DNA from: Diphasiastrum complanatum
Lineage: Eukaryota; Streptophyta; Lycopodiopsida; Lycopodiales; Lycopodiaceae
Length of the DNA stretch: 64,000 nucleotides
NCBI GenBank assembly: GCA_029204225.1
Contig: CM055112.1
Location: forward strand, 42,868,339 to 42,932,338
Direction of reading: 5' to 3'
This document shows positions 22,595-33,225 of the stretch, in pieces (the first letter of the stretch is position 1; every line of letters starts with the position of its first letter). The position numbers were made by a program, and so were the translations under genes. Under the pieces are notes generated by a model. That model saw only the letters and a list, made by a program, of their open reading frames with translations. It was not told where the DNA came from and did not search any database.

Positions 22595-22860
22595 CATTTT
22601 TTAATGAATAATTTAACGTTTCTATAGATGGTAGGCCACCAATATTTAGCATTGAAAGTCTTTTTGGCAGTGTTTTTAAGAGCATAGTGACTCCCCAAAT
22701 CTTCCTCATGTATTGTACTTATTACAACGGTTGTCTCGGTTGGTTCTAAACATCGGCGGAGACTATCATTAGCTCCTAATTTAGTAAACTTGTTAAAGAA
22801 GCTACTATTATAGCACAATATTTAATTATCCTCTAATAGTAACCTACATGTCCTAGAAAA
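22595..22860 (-). pseudogene. gypsy integrase zinc domain, joined to RT by deletion
   Basis: On the minus strand: HEEDLGSHYALKNTAKKTF, AKYWWPTIYRNVK and FIKKCDAC, the His-His-Cys-Cys domain at the start of gypsy integrase. RNase H and the end of RT are absent; the RT sequence at 22865-22900 (LRGFLGHVGYY) runs almost directly into this. The rest of integrase is missing at the left edge. Confidence 0.8.
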
Positions 22861-23930
22861 CCTCTAAGCTCTCTTAAATTGGTTGGTTCTAATAATTATA
22901 AAATCATTTTTATTTTTTTGATGTCGGCTTGTATACCATCCTTCAAAATTTTATGCCCTAAAAGGATGCCTTCCCTCATCCCAAAGTAACCATTTAGCTG
23001 GATGCAGTTTAAGAGATGTCTCTTGACATCTTCTCAATGTTTTCTCTAATGCATCTAAATGGTTTTTAGTTGATGAATAGACACAAGAGTCATCCATGAA
23101 AATTTCTAAAAATTTTCTTAAATTTTTTTGAAAAATATTTATCATCATACGTTAGAATGTGGCAGGTGCATTGCAAAGACCAAAGGGCATTCGCGTACAC
23201 GCGTACATCCCCCAATCAGTAGTGAAAGTAGTTTTGGATCTATCTTACTCTTTTATAAAAACTTGGTTATAACCTGAGAATCCATCTAAAAAGCTATAAC
23301 GTTCATGACCAGCTAGTATATGGCAAAGGCTGATAATCCTTTGTTGTAGCAGCATTTAGTTTCCTAAAATCTTGACAGACTCTAATCTTGTATGTCTTCT
23401 TCTTAGTTAATATAACTATTGGTAACACCCACTCGCTACTTAGAACAGGATATATAATACACCCTCTAAGACATCTATTTAATTCATCTTTTACTAATAA
23501 GGAGTACTTTGGATTCAATCTATATTGACGTTGTTTGACAGGTATTGTTCCCTGAATAAGATCTATTCTATGTTCGCCCCATTTAACTGGTATTCCTATT
23601 AAATCATCCATCGACCAAGAAAACATGTTTTGGTATTTTTGAAGAAGCAATATATACTCTTCACGTTCCTGGTCCGATTGGTGTTTATATAGATTCAAAG
23701 TCTTACCTTTATTAATTTCTATTTCTACATAATCTGTTTTATCTACAATCCCCTCGATCAGACTTGCTCTGGTTCCACCCAGAACTTCTCTTGACTCGAA
23801 TGTTGTCGATATTTCTTCTTTCTCGTCAATCTCATAGCATTCTATGAAATTGATCCATGATTCAGCAAGTCTAGCTAACTCCTCACCCCATCTCAAAAGG
23901 TGACCCCCTATTGGACTGGCTATGAGAATA
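22861..23930 (-). pseudogene. gypsy reverse transcriptase remnant (Asp-tRNA-primed family)
   Basis: Minus strand. The N-terminal part is at 23303-23890: QYRLNPKYSLLVKDELNRCL, WVLPIVILTKKK, VCQDFRKLNAATTKDYQPLP. After frameshifts comes FGLCNAPATF (about 23155-23185) and the catalytic FLEIFMDDSCVYS at about 23085-23125. An EIFMDD-type centre with this context resembles the Athila/Tat branch of plant gypsy elements, which fits the Asp-type primer site at 27775. The thumb and connection continue to about 22865. Numerous frame changes make it inactive. Confidence 0.85.
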
Positions 23931-25038
23931 CCTGGAAAAAATATCTGGTGGTAGACCAATTTATAATAGCATCTGCTTGATATAACCATGGTTTTCCAAA
24001 TAATATTGAATAAGGTGGTGTATCTACTAGATTTATGACAAAGAAATTCATAACAAATGTCTCTGTCTTTATAACTACGTTAATATCTTTTAGCTCACCT
24101 ACTGGTATACATTTAGTCGCATCTGCTAAATGGATTTCATGATAAGTGATAGGTTGTATCTGGTTTTCTAATCCTGATTCTTTAACCATTTTTTTCGTTA
24201 TTAAGTTGATACTGGATCCTGAGTCTATTAGTATTCTATCTATGGTCTGATCTCCTATGATCGCACTAATCTCTAGAACTCCACAATCTCCTCTATCTAC
24301 ATATTCTGTTCTATTATTGTATGCAAGTATATTTAGTGTAACTAACCTCTCTCCTTCCTTAGTCCCTACTGACTGAAGCCCTTCTTCCTCCGAAGTATAG
24401 CTCGAGGAAGATGTAGGTGTCTCACCTTTGTACTTATCTTTTTCCCATGATATGGAAATTCTTTTATGACTTTTTCCTCTCGGTGTCTCCATCTGGTTTC
24501 TGAAGGTAATCTCCTTTTTTTTCCAGTGGGTTATAACATCGGCCTGATAGAGCCATGGTCGTCCTAATAACACTTTATATGACGATTGTCTCGTAGTTTT
24601 TAATATTATAAAATCCATAAGAAACTTATGGTCTCCAATATAAACTGTAACCTGATCCAGTTCTCCTATTGGTGATCTTCTAGTTGCATCGGCTAACCTT
24701 AAATGTCTTAAGGTGGGTGCTATTCTATGATGAATGCCTAATTCATATGTTGTTTCTTCAGTCATTATATTTACGCTAGATCTGGAATCTATGGGTACAT
24801 TATCTAAGATGTAGCCATTAATTACTACTTGAATCTTTGGTTGGCCTTCATCACCGTAATTAACTAATCCTATGTTGACTACTGGTAACTTTGCTTTTCT
24901 TCTCTTTTTATTTTGCAAAAATTGCTTAATTTCTTTCTTATAATATTGGTTATCGTCTAATAACTGTTTAAAAGTTATACAGGGCATTCTAGAAACAAGG
25001 TCTTTGACAATATTATAAGAATGGTTTCTAAGTGACAA
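23920..25038 (-). pseudogene. gypsy protease region with two tandem retropepsin-like domains
   Basis: A 372-residue open frame. The first retropepsin-like unit has VPIDSRSSVNIM at residues 80-91, LADATRRSPIG near 115 and LLGRPWLYQADVITHW near 158-173. A second unit of the same plan has ILIDSGSSINLI near residues 268-279, LADATKCIPVG near 303 and LFGKPWLYQADAIINW near 348-363. The first has Arg in place of Gly in the DSG triplet, so by family knowledge it should be weak or dead; the second keeps DSG. Retroviral-type proteases work as homodimers, so a tandem pair could fold as one chain. Gag is upstream, RT downstream. Confidence 0.82.
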
Positions 25039-25327
25039 CAGATCTCTAGGTATCTCCTACTTATAACTGGATCTGAAAATGTCACGTTCTTAACTTGTCT
25101 AGTTTCTTCGTCTAAACGCTTCTTAGCTTCTGAACTAATATCAATATCATAATGTTTTCCACTAGACTTATCAAGCTTTAAGTCTTTATTACTAGGAAGT
25201 TTTACTAACTGTTCTGCGACCTTCGCTTTTTCTGTCACGTTTTTCACAGTTTTTGCAATTTTCATCTTAGTTTTCTTCTTATCTTTAAGAATTATAGAAT
25301 CTTTACTACTTCTTGTAGTTACTTTAT
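25039..25327 (-). pseudogene. gypsy gag-protease linker
   Basis: A charged, low-complexity minus-strand frame (25349 down to 24975) rich in Lys and Thr, between the zinc knuckles and the protease. It has no motif I recognise. It overlaps the start of the protease frame by about 60 bases in another frame, so a frameshift lies near 25000. Confidence 0.6.
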
Positions 25328-26029
25328 TTATTTTTTCCTCTGGGGCCATTGATGATCTTGATCTGATAATTCAGTCTCTACTTCTATCCTCTGAACTATC
25401 ATGTCAGTGTTAGTCTTAGATGACCAAAGGTCGTCTTCCCTAGGCGATTTTACAAACCTTGGTTTAGACCGTGGCTGTTGTGACTGAGGACATTCAGCAG
25501 GGACATGCCCTTCGCCTTTACAGTTAGCGCAGAGCGGCACATATCTTGCTGATCTCCTAGGTTCAGGGCAATCAGGTGAATAGTGACCCGGGGTTCCGCA
25601 ATTGTAGCACGAACCCATTACTCTGGTTGGTGGAGTGGAATCTCGTGATCCGTCCCTTTGCAAAATAGTGTACTATTGACCAGTACGTTGTTTCGGTATA
25701 ATAGTTTTTTGGTTAGTAGGAGTTGCAGTATAAGCTACCTCCTCATGATTATTAATCGGACAGAGGAATAGTTTCTCTTCTAAATAGTTAGTCTGTAAAC
25801 TGGGACAGTTGGTCTTAGAATGTCCTTCCTTCCCACAAGCGGTACACCAAACATTGGCGTTAGGCTTCGCTTTCTTTTGCTTGGCTTTAACATCAGATAT
25901 TTGGACCTTTCAATCACTCATTTCTTTTGTTAACAACTCAACACTTTTTCTTAATGGATCCATTTTTTCGGATTTCTCCATTCTTTTCTTTCTTTCTGAG
26001 TTCCTATTCTTGGTTTTATAGGATATTCC
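25328..26029 (-). pseudogene. gypsy nucleocapsid with three zinc knuckles
   Basis: Minus strand. Three CX2CX4HX4C knuckles: CTACGKEGHSKTNC near 25815-25856, then CYNCGTPGHYSPDC near 25570-25610, then CANCKGEGHVPAEC near 25495-25535. Stops at about 25676 and 25911 interrupt the frame. Upstream is a Lys-rich helix-like part (KSVELLTKEM) that should follow the Gag core; instead the neighbouring Gag core segment (26030-27116) lies on the other strand. Confidence 0.82.
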
Positions 26030-27116
26030 ACTAGATTGTTGGCTCGGCTTAACTTTGTTGAGAAAAAGCCAAAGGAATCACTTAGGAAATATACTCGTAG
26101 GGTTAAGAATTTAATAGGAAAGTTAGGAGCCCAGTATCCAGTTCCTATGCAAAATGAATGGTTCTTGGGTGGTTTGCCTAAGAAAAGGGATCGTTATTGT
26201 CGACAGGGTTTGATGACTTCTTTGGAAGATATCATTGGCTCTTTCGAGAATTAGGAAACCTCTCAAATTTCTCGCAGACGGAGAAATGAAAGAAAAAGTA
26301 GTAAAAAGCACAAATTTAAATGAACAGAAGAATCTGAAACATCTACTTGTGAAGAATTGAAAAAGATTATCTATCTTAGATATAGGGGTCTTATGTTTTT
26401 TACATCAAGCATCTAGGTGTAGGATGTTGATAGGAACAAATTTGGCATAGATGGCAAATTATGCATTTTCACTTGTAATGCCACTATTGAACCAAAATAG
26501 AGTAAGAGGCTAAACTCGTGCCAATTAGAGTGTAGACAAGTGTAATGCCTTTTTTTGATGAATTCTAAGAGGTCCAATAGGATCTAGAGGTGGAACCATG
26601 TGTGAATTTGAGGTGTGCTTGAATATAGTCCAATAGAATTAAGAGGTGCATGGATCAGTGGTCTAATAGTATTAAGAGGTAACAAAGTGTGGTCCAATCA
26701 AGTTAAGCATAGTGGTAGCTCATGGATCTACTAGTATCATTGTACTCCTCATTTTGGATCTAATTGATTTTGTGATTGTGTGGATTTTGAGTGTCATTGA
26801 ATTTCTAGCTCTCTCTCTCTACCCGAGAGCTCATGATGGTTTTTCTCTCTCTACTCGAGTGAGTGAGAGTTGGAAGTGATTGAATGCATGTAGTAGTGTG
26901 TTTTGGCTATAGGATCTAAGATTGATCTTGAATCTCAATCTAGTCTTGATCTTGGTGCATCTACACACTTTAGGAGATCACAAGTACATGTTGTGGACAA
27001 TCCACACGTGTGAAATTCAACACTATTGAGTCTGAATCAGAATCTGATTTAGTGGATATGAAAGAATCTTCTGAGTATTCATCTTATTCTTCTTCATCAG
27101 AAGAAGAACCTTCCTA
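26030..27116 (+). other. inverted gypsy gag segment containing a solo LTR
   Basis: The surrounding gypsy element is on the minus strand, but here the plus strand encodes the missing middle of the same Gag: LARLNFVEKKPKESLRKYTR, WFLGGLPKKRDRYCRQGL (26036-26254), then an acidic Glu/Ser stretch that continues on the far side of the solo LTR (27023-27115, ESESDLVDMKESSEYSSYSS). Turned round in place, this segment would fit exactly between FLKQF (27118) and the Lys-rich part at 26020, so the simplest reading is a simple inversion of about 1.09 kb. Confidence 0.78.
26348..27022 (+). mobile_element. solo copia LTR inside gypsy gag
   Basis: It starts TGTGAAGAATTG and ends GTGTGAAATTCAACA. Flanks are CTACT (26343-26347) and CTATT (27023-27027), a 5-bp duplication with one later change. 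The Gag frame can be read across it. It carries CACACGTGTG at 27003-27012 and a TCTCTCTACCCGAG motif at 26814. It is related to the LTR at 2505-3230. Confidence 0.85.
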
Positions 27117-27709
27117 AACTGTTTAAGGAATGCTGCTTTTAAGGCGTTCCAAGTATTAACTGTTTCCGGTACTAATTGACTGTACCAAATCCTAGCCTGC
27201 TTCCGCAGAAGACCTGGCAAAATTCTAACTTTATCCTCGTCCATCTGCTCTTTGTTTGCTATGGTAATGGATTCAAATTGCGACAAATAAGTATCTGCAT
27301 CTTCAAATGATATTCCCTTAAAGAAATCGTATCTAATTTTTGTAGATGTGGGTGGTGTTGGATTAGCCATATTAACGTATGGTGGTGAACTAGATGAACT
27401 TGGAGGATCCAAATCTAAACTTTGTTTGGACAAAGATTTTGAACGTGGTTCATAAGTAGAATCAGACAAATCTGATTCACGTGAATCTGTAGAACTTGGT
27501 GTTTCAACGAATCTTTCCTCAAATGAATCTACAAATGTTGTAGTAGCATTTAGAAGATCATTAAATGCTTCAGGTGTCAATCTTGCTCTAACTGGTGAGT
27601 TTTGCAAATTCTGCAAATACAAATCTCTAGACTTCCTATATGTTTCTAATCGTTGTGCACGCTCTAAACGTTTCTGTTCAATAGGTTCTTGAGAGTATGT
27701 TCTTGGCAT
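27117..27709 (-). pseudogene. gag: gypsy Gag N-terminal region
   Basis: Minus strand from ATG at 27709, about 195 residues. An N-terminal charged helix (RAQRLETYRKSRDL), a Ser/Pro-rich linker, then the Gag core: FKGISFEDADTYLSQF, LLRKQARIWYSQL and WNALKAAFLKQF, cut at the inversion breakpoint. The start lies 66 bases after the primer site, so there is only a short leader. The domain order is that of a plant Ty3/gypsy Gag. Confidence 0.87.
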
Positions 27710-27774
27710 GCATTACATGAGAAAGATTCATAGATGTACTACATTAAAAATATTGCAAAAGGTGAAATTCATCT

Positions 27775-27791
27775 CCCCAGCAACGGCGCCA
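27775..27791 (-). promoter_or_regulatory. gypsy primer-binding site, Asp-tRNA type
   Basis: Minus-strand TGGCGCCGTTGCTGGGG, five bases from the LTR end. It is nearly identical to the Asp-tRNA-complementary site of plant Athila/Tat gypsy elements. Confidence 0.88.
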
Positions 27792-27796
27792 AATTA

Positions 27797-28588
27797 TGTG
27801 GTGGCCTAGTCATTATAGATTTTCACAAAAGCGATGAATTACGTAGTATAAAAGGTTTGATTGTTCCCCGAGAGAGAGAATAATCTCATCCTTTGCATGG
27901 TAAATGTATGTATGATGGTAACCAGACTAGAATGTATAAAATTCACAATGAATACTACAGTGACATAACTGGTTATCCAAAGATATTTGGGTAAATTGGC
28001 ATCCAAGAACACCAATGATGAAACGATTTGGTCAAGGACTGCAATTGTAAAGATTGCTTTATCTTCCAGGATCTTCAGACATCAGGTAAACAATCAGAAC
28101 AGACAACAACTAGCAAATAGATTCATCAAGCAGAATCACATTGGCTAAGGATTCTTCTTAATCAAACACAGAGGATTAGTTCTTATTGCAGAAAGCAAAC
28201 AAATCAAAACATCAAACAATCTCATTATCTGAATACATAGCTCATTCAGAGTTTGAAGGAAGTTCTGCTATGCTTAACAGCTTCGGCTAATTCCCTGCAC
28301 ACATTGGTCAGAATTGTTACTTGCTGGTGTTGCCTGAAAATCCATGTTAGAGTAACTAAAATTCAGTATAATGTAAGAAATGTGTGTGACGCAAACAGAA
28401 CAGTATCACAATCAATCACAAATCATACAGAGTGTATTCGCACAATTGATAAGAAGTAATTATGTGAAAGATAGCAGAGGGAAAGAATGCTCAAGCTATA
28501 GGAACTTGCTCTTCACTCTCTATTTATACTCAACTCTACGTAGAAATGCGTATGTACAATGGCACAAAGTGTTGTCCTTATAGGAATG
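27797..28588 (-). repeat. gypsy 5' LTR, truncated
   Basis: Its left end TGTGGTGGCCTAG abuts the primer site spacer. It is collinear with the first 780 bases of the LTR at 54271-55284 with a modest number of differences; homology stops after TATAGGAATG at 28588, so the upstream part of the LTR is lost. Confidence 0.88.
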
Positions 28589-28829
28589 CCATTTGGATAG
28601 TTTTCAAGGGCCACAAATCATTTTGTAATATGTACATCTGAAAACATCGGACTACTCATTCTATATGTAGGAAACGAATAACGATGTCAATTTCATTGTA
28701 CTCTACCTCATTGTTCACAACAAACAAGCCTCTCAAATAAAGGATTGTGTTGTTCCCCATGTGCTTGCCCACAAAGTGATGCTGAGCGTATAGTTCTTCG
28801 GGGGTTTTGAATCATGAGAATGCATATGA
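28589..28829. other. unassigned stretch
   Basis: Nothing recognisable beyond the end of the truncated LTR. Confidence 0.35.
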
Positions 28830-29720
28830 GAATTTTGGCAATGGAAAATCTAGAATATGTGAATCAATTATAGTGAAGGATAATTTGATGCTTGCATACT
28901 ATAGTAGATGTGTGTGCTTTAGAATGCTTAGATTCTAGAACTATAATTGAACAATATCTCATCAAATCTACTCATAATAATACCATGTTTTCATATGAAG
29001 CTCAAACTTTCCAAGAATTGAAAACAGAACTACAGTTAATCACATAGTCACAACTACTGTTATTCACACATTGATCTAGATTGATCTTGGGAAGTATTGT
29101 GGTTTATAAACATACTGTAGAATATATAGATTAGTATCAAGAGCTCAAAAATGATAAAATCATCTTGTTCTAAACTAGCTATTCACTGATTCTCCACATT
29201 CTCATCAAGACAAGTTATAGTTACCTGTGAGAGCTTGTGTGCTGGAGGGAGCTTGGCAAGGACTGTGCGCTGGAGGTAGGAGGATGCTAATTTTGGCAAT
29301 GGCAAACCCAGAAGATATGAATAGAATTGATCACAGTGAAGGATAAATAGCTTCTTGTAGATTTTTGTGCTGTAGAATGTTTAGGACTGCAATTGAACAA
29401 ATTTTTAGCAAATCTACTCATAACAATACCCTGTTTTGAGATGGAGCTGAAATTTTTCAAGAAAATCTAAAAACAAAACTACCATTATTCACTTATTGAC
29501 AACAAGCCTACTATTATTCATAGAAATCTAGATTGCTCTAGAGAAGTACTGTGATATACAAATACATTGTAGAAGTTATGTATTAGCAGCAAGAGCTCAA
29601 AAATAATGGAATCATCCTGTTTTGAAGTAGCTATTCAATGATTCTCCACATTCTCTCCCGTTACAATTACTAACTTCTTGAGAGCTGGTGTGCTGGAGGG
29701 AGTTTGAGAGTGAGCTAGAG
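28830..29720. repeat. tandem duplication of about 440 bp
   Basis: Two diverged direct copies, about 28830-29283 and 29284-29720. Shared landmarks are AATTTTGGCAATGG, AAATCTACTCATAA(T/C)AATACC, TGTGCTGGAGGGAG and ATTCTCCACATTCTC. The second copy ends near a Gly/Glu-like purine-rich stretch. No coding frame is conserved between the copies as far as I can see. The owner element is unknown. Confidence 0.7.
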
Positions 29721-29837
29721 CGCTGCTTGGAGGATTGGGAGCTGGAGCATAGTTGTGCGCTGGAGCAGGAACTGGAAGTGTGCACTGGAAGCAAGGAACT
29801 ATGCGCTGGAGGCCCAATAGACCAAAACGTGGGTCTG

Positions 29838-29913
29838 GATGCAGCAATAGTGATGGAGGAGGAGCGAGTCACTTTTGGATGCAGCAATAGCGATGGAGGA
29901 GGAGCGAGTCACA
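29838..29913. repeat. short tandem repeat, two units of about 39 bp
   Basis: GGATGCAGCAATAG(T/C)GATGG plus AGGAGGAGCGAGTCAC occurs twice in direct succession. The repeat is almost perfect, hence recent. Confidence 0.85.
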
Positions 29914-30371
29914 ATGGAGGAGGGAGTTTGTGTTGGAGGGCTTCAAATTTGAATTAAAAAATGAAGATTGACCTGCCCCCTATCCTACCCTTCTTTGCCC
30001 CCATCATGTTGCTCTTCATTGCCAGGCATTGCCCCCTAATGTTGAAGGGTTTATTTAGAATTTATACATAAGGGTTTGGATTTTTAGTTGAGGGGTTTCA
30101 CATGAGGGGATTTGGATTTAAATTTCAGGCTTTACAATTTTTGTTTGACTTGTTATCTTTCTTAAGTGTCCTAGAATTCATAGGGATAAAGAAAAGAGGA
30201 GAATCCTTAAAGAAAAATCTAAGGGAGAATCGAAGTTGTATTTGAGAAGGAATGTGAAACTTGGAGACCAACTTGACAGCCTATTAAATAAGTTGAATAG
30301 AAGTCAAAGTGTGTCCTCACGTGTGCAAATATCATGGAAGGAACCAAGTTGGGCCACATATTTAAAAAAAA
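29914..30371. other. unassigned stretch
   Basis: I find no supported gene. A CCCC-rich block (29970-30035) and AT-rich sequence follow the tandem repeat. Confidence 0.35.
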
Positions 30372-30440
30372 ATTGTTGTAGTCTTTCTAGATGATATTTT
30401 AGTTTATAGTAAAACTAAAAGCGATTTATTGCAATACAAT
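30372..30440 (+). pseudogene. gypsy RT catalytic-motif scrap
   Basis: A short reading VVVFLDDILVYSKTKSD contains the catalytic LDD triplet of gypsy RT. No neighbouring RT motifs are present on either side. Confidence 0.65.
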
Positions 30441-31108
30441 TCTACTGGTAAATTGTCAAACAAGGCTTAGATAGAAAAAATATAGTCATAGAGCTATTTT
30501 TATTGATTATAAAACCTCACTGACTTGGCAATTGGCTATTCTCCATGATCCAAAGCTAGGGGAGGGTTTTCAAGAGGAAAGTGGCATTGCCTTGGAAAAA
30601 AAGATTCAAATTACTAGAAATTGCACCAAATCAAAAATAGCTCTCAATGAGCTTTCTCTAGTAAAACTAATCTTCATAGACTTTAGTAGTAGTAAGAAAC
30701 AATGTAATAAGGCCATAGAAGTCTCAATGATGGTTACTGTTGTGAATGTTATGCGTTATTGATGTAGGTGAGGGTTCTATAAGTTAAAACTCAATTTTGA
30801 GAATATGAATTCTTAAAGAGCCTTCAAAACTAGGGTGGGTACATTGTTCTTAGAGAAAGTCTAAAAGAACAATTTGCAAGTGGGCAAAGTTTTCGTTGTG
30901 TAGTTTTGAGGCACTTAATTCTTTCATGATTTTTTTGCAAATGTGTTTTAGATTTTATGGTGTTTATTGAAAACATTCAACAATAGGCTAAAAATTCACC
31001 CTCATCCTCATGTTTGGATGTTCTGACAACAATTTTGAGATTATTCATGGTTCAAAGAGAATTCTTATCAAAGGGATGTCAAAATTTTCAACTTTGATAG
31101 CTATGTTT
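30441..31108. other. unassigned stretch
   Basis: One plus-strand ORF of 76 residues (30532-30762) is Lys/Ser-rich and resembles nothing I know. I see nothing else. Confidence 0.3.
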
Positions 31109-31340
31109 TGTTGAAAGTATAGTACTTAGGACCATAAATGAGCCTACAAAAGACTCCAAGAGTGATTGATTAATTGATATACCTATCTACTACCAAATTA
31201 GTCACCAATTTCATGATCTAGATTAGCAATTTAGGACCCCACAATCAAGAGCATTAAAATAAAATGATCAAACTTGGAAATCCAACCACAAATGTGTGTG
31301 GTACGGCCTCCAATACGGCCTGCTATCAGATGATGAGTGG
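31109..31340 (-). repeat. copia LTR fragment (antisense)
   Basis: It starts TGTTGAAAGTATAGTAC and follows the antisense of LTRs such as 19446-20121 (TTAGGACCATAAAT, then ACTCCAAGAGTGATTG, then TACGGCCT). It is cut at about 31340. Confidence 0.75.
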
Positions 31341-31689
31341 CTACAGTAGAACTGATAATGTTAGATACCACCATCCGTGCTATAAGGACTGGAGTTGAGG
31401 TTGACAATGAGGGGTTTAGAGTCAAGACATCAAGAATGAATCATGGGTTCTAGTAGCAATACATTCTATACAACTCCAAAGTGCTACTAGGACAAGATCT
31501 AGGCCAGGACTATCATGATTGGATTAGGGCTATGAGAATTGCCCCTACTAGGAGATTTTTGCCAATTGAACAAAAACAAACTGCTAAAGGGATTTCCACA
31601 AACATCTCTTGAAGGGAGACAAGTTATTTAGAATCAGACACACTGCTAACTATAGTTCCCTTGAGATTTATGAATTGGGTGAGAATTTA

Positions 31690-32100
31690 GTGTGGAGAGA
31701 ATGAAGAGGACAGAGCTGCAATTAGGAGTTCTTGATCCATTACCTGAGTATGTCCTAGAGAATATAAACGACATCATTAGAGACTCTAGAAGGGACCCTC
31801 AAGTGGAAAATGATAGAGAAGTAGCTCAAGAACTTCGTAAGTGAGCAAGATATCAATAGCGAGAAGTGTATGTCTCAAGAGTACTAAGAACAGCATTATA
31901 CCTCTAAAGGCATGAAAAACCTTCATAAGCTGTAGAGGTACGGTTTGGTCCATAATACATGGAATCACTGGTGACATGTCCAAACATCCTTGTAACAACA
32001 CGACACTAATGAATGATAGTGGTGTTGTATCTAGTTATGTTGTTTTTCTATCAACGTTAATTTCCTAGAGAGGAAATACCATAACAAAAATGTGTAATTG
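31690..32100 (+). pseudogene. unknown coding repeat, copy 1
   Basis: The plus-strand frame reads LQLGVLDPLPEYVLENINDI (about 31709-31768), followed by DREVAQEL and a stop. A second copy at 48411-48840 gives nearly the same peptide, with changes mainly at third codon positions (for example GTCCTAGAGAATATAAACGA against GTCTTAGAAAACATAAATGA). This pattern indicates descent from a real protein-coding gene, probably of a mobile element. I recognise no family. Later frames are broken. Confidence 0.5.
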
Positions 32101-32129
32101 CCACTAGAAATGAGTTTTCAATGACAATT

Positions 32130-32640
32130 TTTATTGTCTTCTACCGGAAATGCATTATCTCCTTTGAGTTGACCTTTGGACAACAAAACTGCAAAAACCA
32201 TAATCAAAGAAAAACAAAAACACATGTTATTAATAAAAAATAAGTGATTATGAATTATGAATAGGTGATTGTGAATGTGGATAAATAGATTACCTCACAT
32301 AGATTCAGAAGTTTTTCGCATTGTGCAAGCCACTTAAAAAAGGATTTGGCATTGTAAAGCATATACCATCCACAATTGATGCACTCGGTCTATTGGGAGG
32401 ACTGGTTCAAATAAACATGTTGATTAGAAACAAAATTTTGTTTCAAAGAACTAGATGAAACATCAGATTAAAGCGCACTTTAAGAAATGGAAATATACAA
32501 AAGTGACAAGCGCACATTGAAGCGATATGGAATAAAAAATACCTTAGCAACAAATATAGCAAGCTTTGTATATGTTGCACCTGGCACTGGACAAAGTTCC
32601 ATTACTTTTTGAATAAGGCTCATTGTTTCATTGTGTGTGT
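32130..32640 (-). pseudogene. possible gene remnant, three exon-like blocks
   Basis: On the minus strand, 32544-32630 reads MSLIQKVMELCPVPGATYTK then LAIFVAK, ending at a GT donor. After an intron with an AG acceptor near 32402 comes a block with INCGWYMLYNAKSFFKWLAQ and CEKLLNLCE to a GT donor at about 32295. A third block may begin after TTTTTGCAG near 32190. The frames join in phase with a single stop. I do not recognise the protein. It could be a host gene or a DNA-transposon gene; confidence is low. Confidence 0.3.
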
Positions 32641-33136
32641 AATATACAAATCAGGTTACATATACCCTCATCATTGACATATAATGATAACGCATATAAA
32701 CTCCAATGGCCACTACAATTACAAATCAATATGTAATTTAGATTGCAAATATGCAAATGCAAAATTCCATTAATCAATATGTGAAAAGCGCAGGGAAGCA
32801 CAATCAATGGTCAACCCACTCTGATATTTTTTAACATCGCTGAGTGCAATGTATCAAAATTGGAAAAGTGAAAAGCACTCAAAAAATGGATAGGCAACAA
32901 TGCGACATCTATAAAAAGTGGAGTTTGAAAAATTTCAAGCCAATATTGAATTGCCCCCGCTCATACATTGTCTCCTAGCATATTATGCTTATTTTCTAAT
33001 TCATTTGTGTCTAATTTACTAAGGGCATGATTAATCTTGCTAACTAGCATTTGAAAATTGTAATGTAAACCGAGAGATTTAAGATGTGTAGAAAGTAGTG
33101 GTACTATACATATTTTGGAGAATCTACAAAAGTAGG
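32641..33136. other. unassigned stretch
   Basis: No gene or element that I can support. It lies upstream of the exon-like blocks at 32130-32640, relative to their minus strand. Confidence 0.3.
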
Positions 33137-33164
33137 CGGGGGGGGAGGGGGGGGGGGGGGGGGG
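33137..33164. repeat. long G run
   Basis: About 27 G interrupted by a single A. Such a run can fold into G-quadruplexes and is also a common place for assembly or base-calling error, so its exact length should be treated with care. Confidence 0.9.
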
Positions 33165-33225
33165 AGAAGTGATACAGAAACACTAGAAAATGGATTATCA
33201 TTAAAAAATGAGTCAACTTTTAACT

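Noticed and set aside
22595-28588. Endogenous plant pararetrovirus
   Set aside because: LTR, primer site next to the LTR, polypurine logic and presence of integrase all fit a Ty3/gypsy element; no movement protein was seen.
29612-29957. ORFs on both strands (70-91 codons)
   Set aside because: Low-complexity Ser/Glu-rich translations of purine-rich tandem repeats; no evidence of coding.
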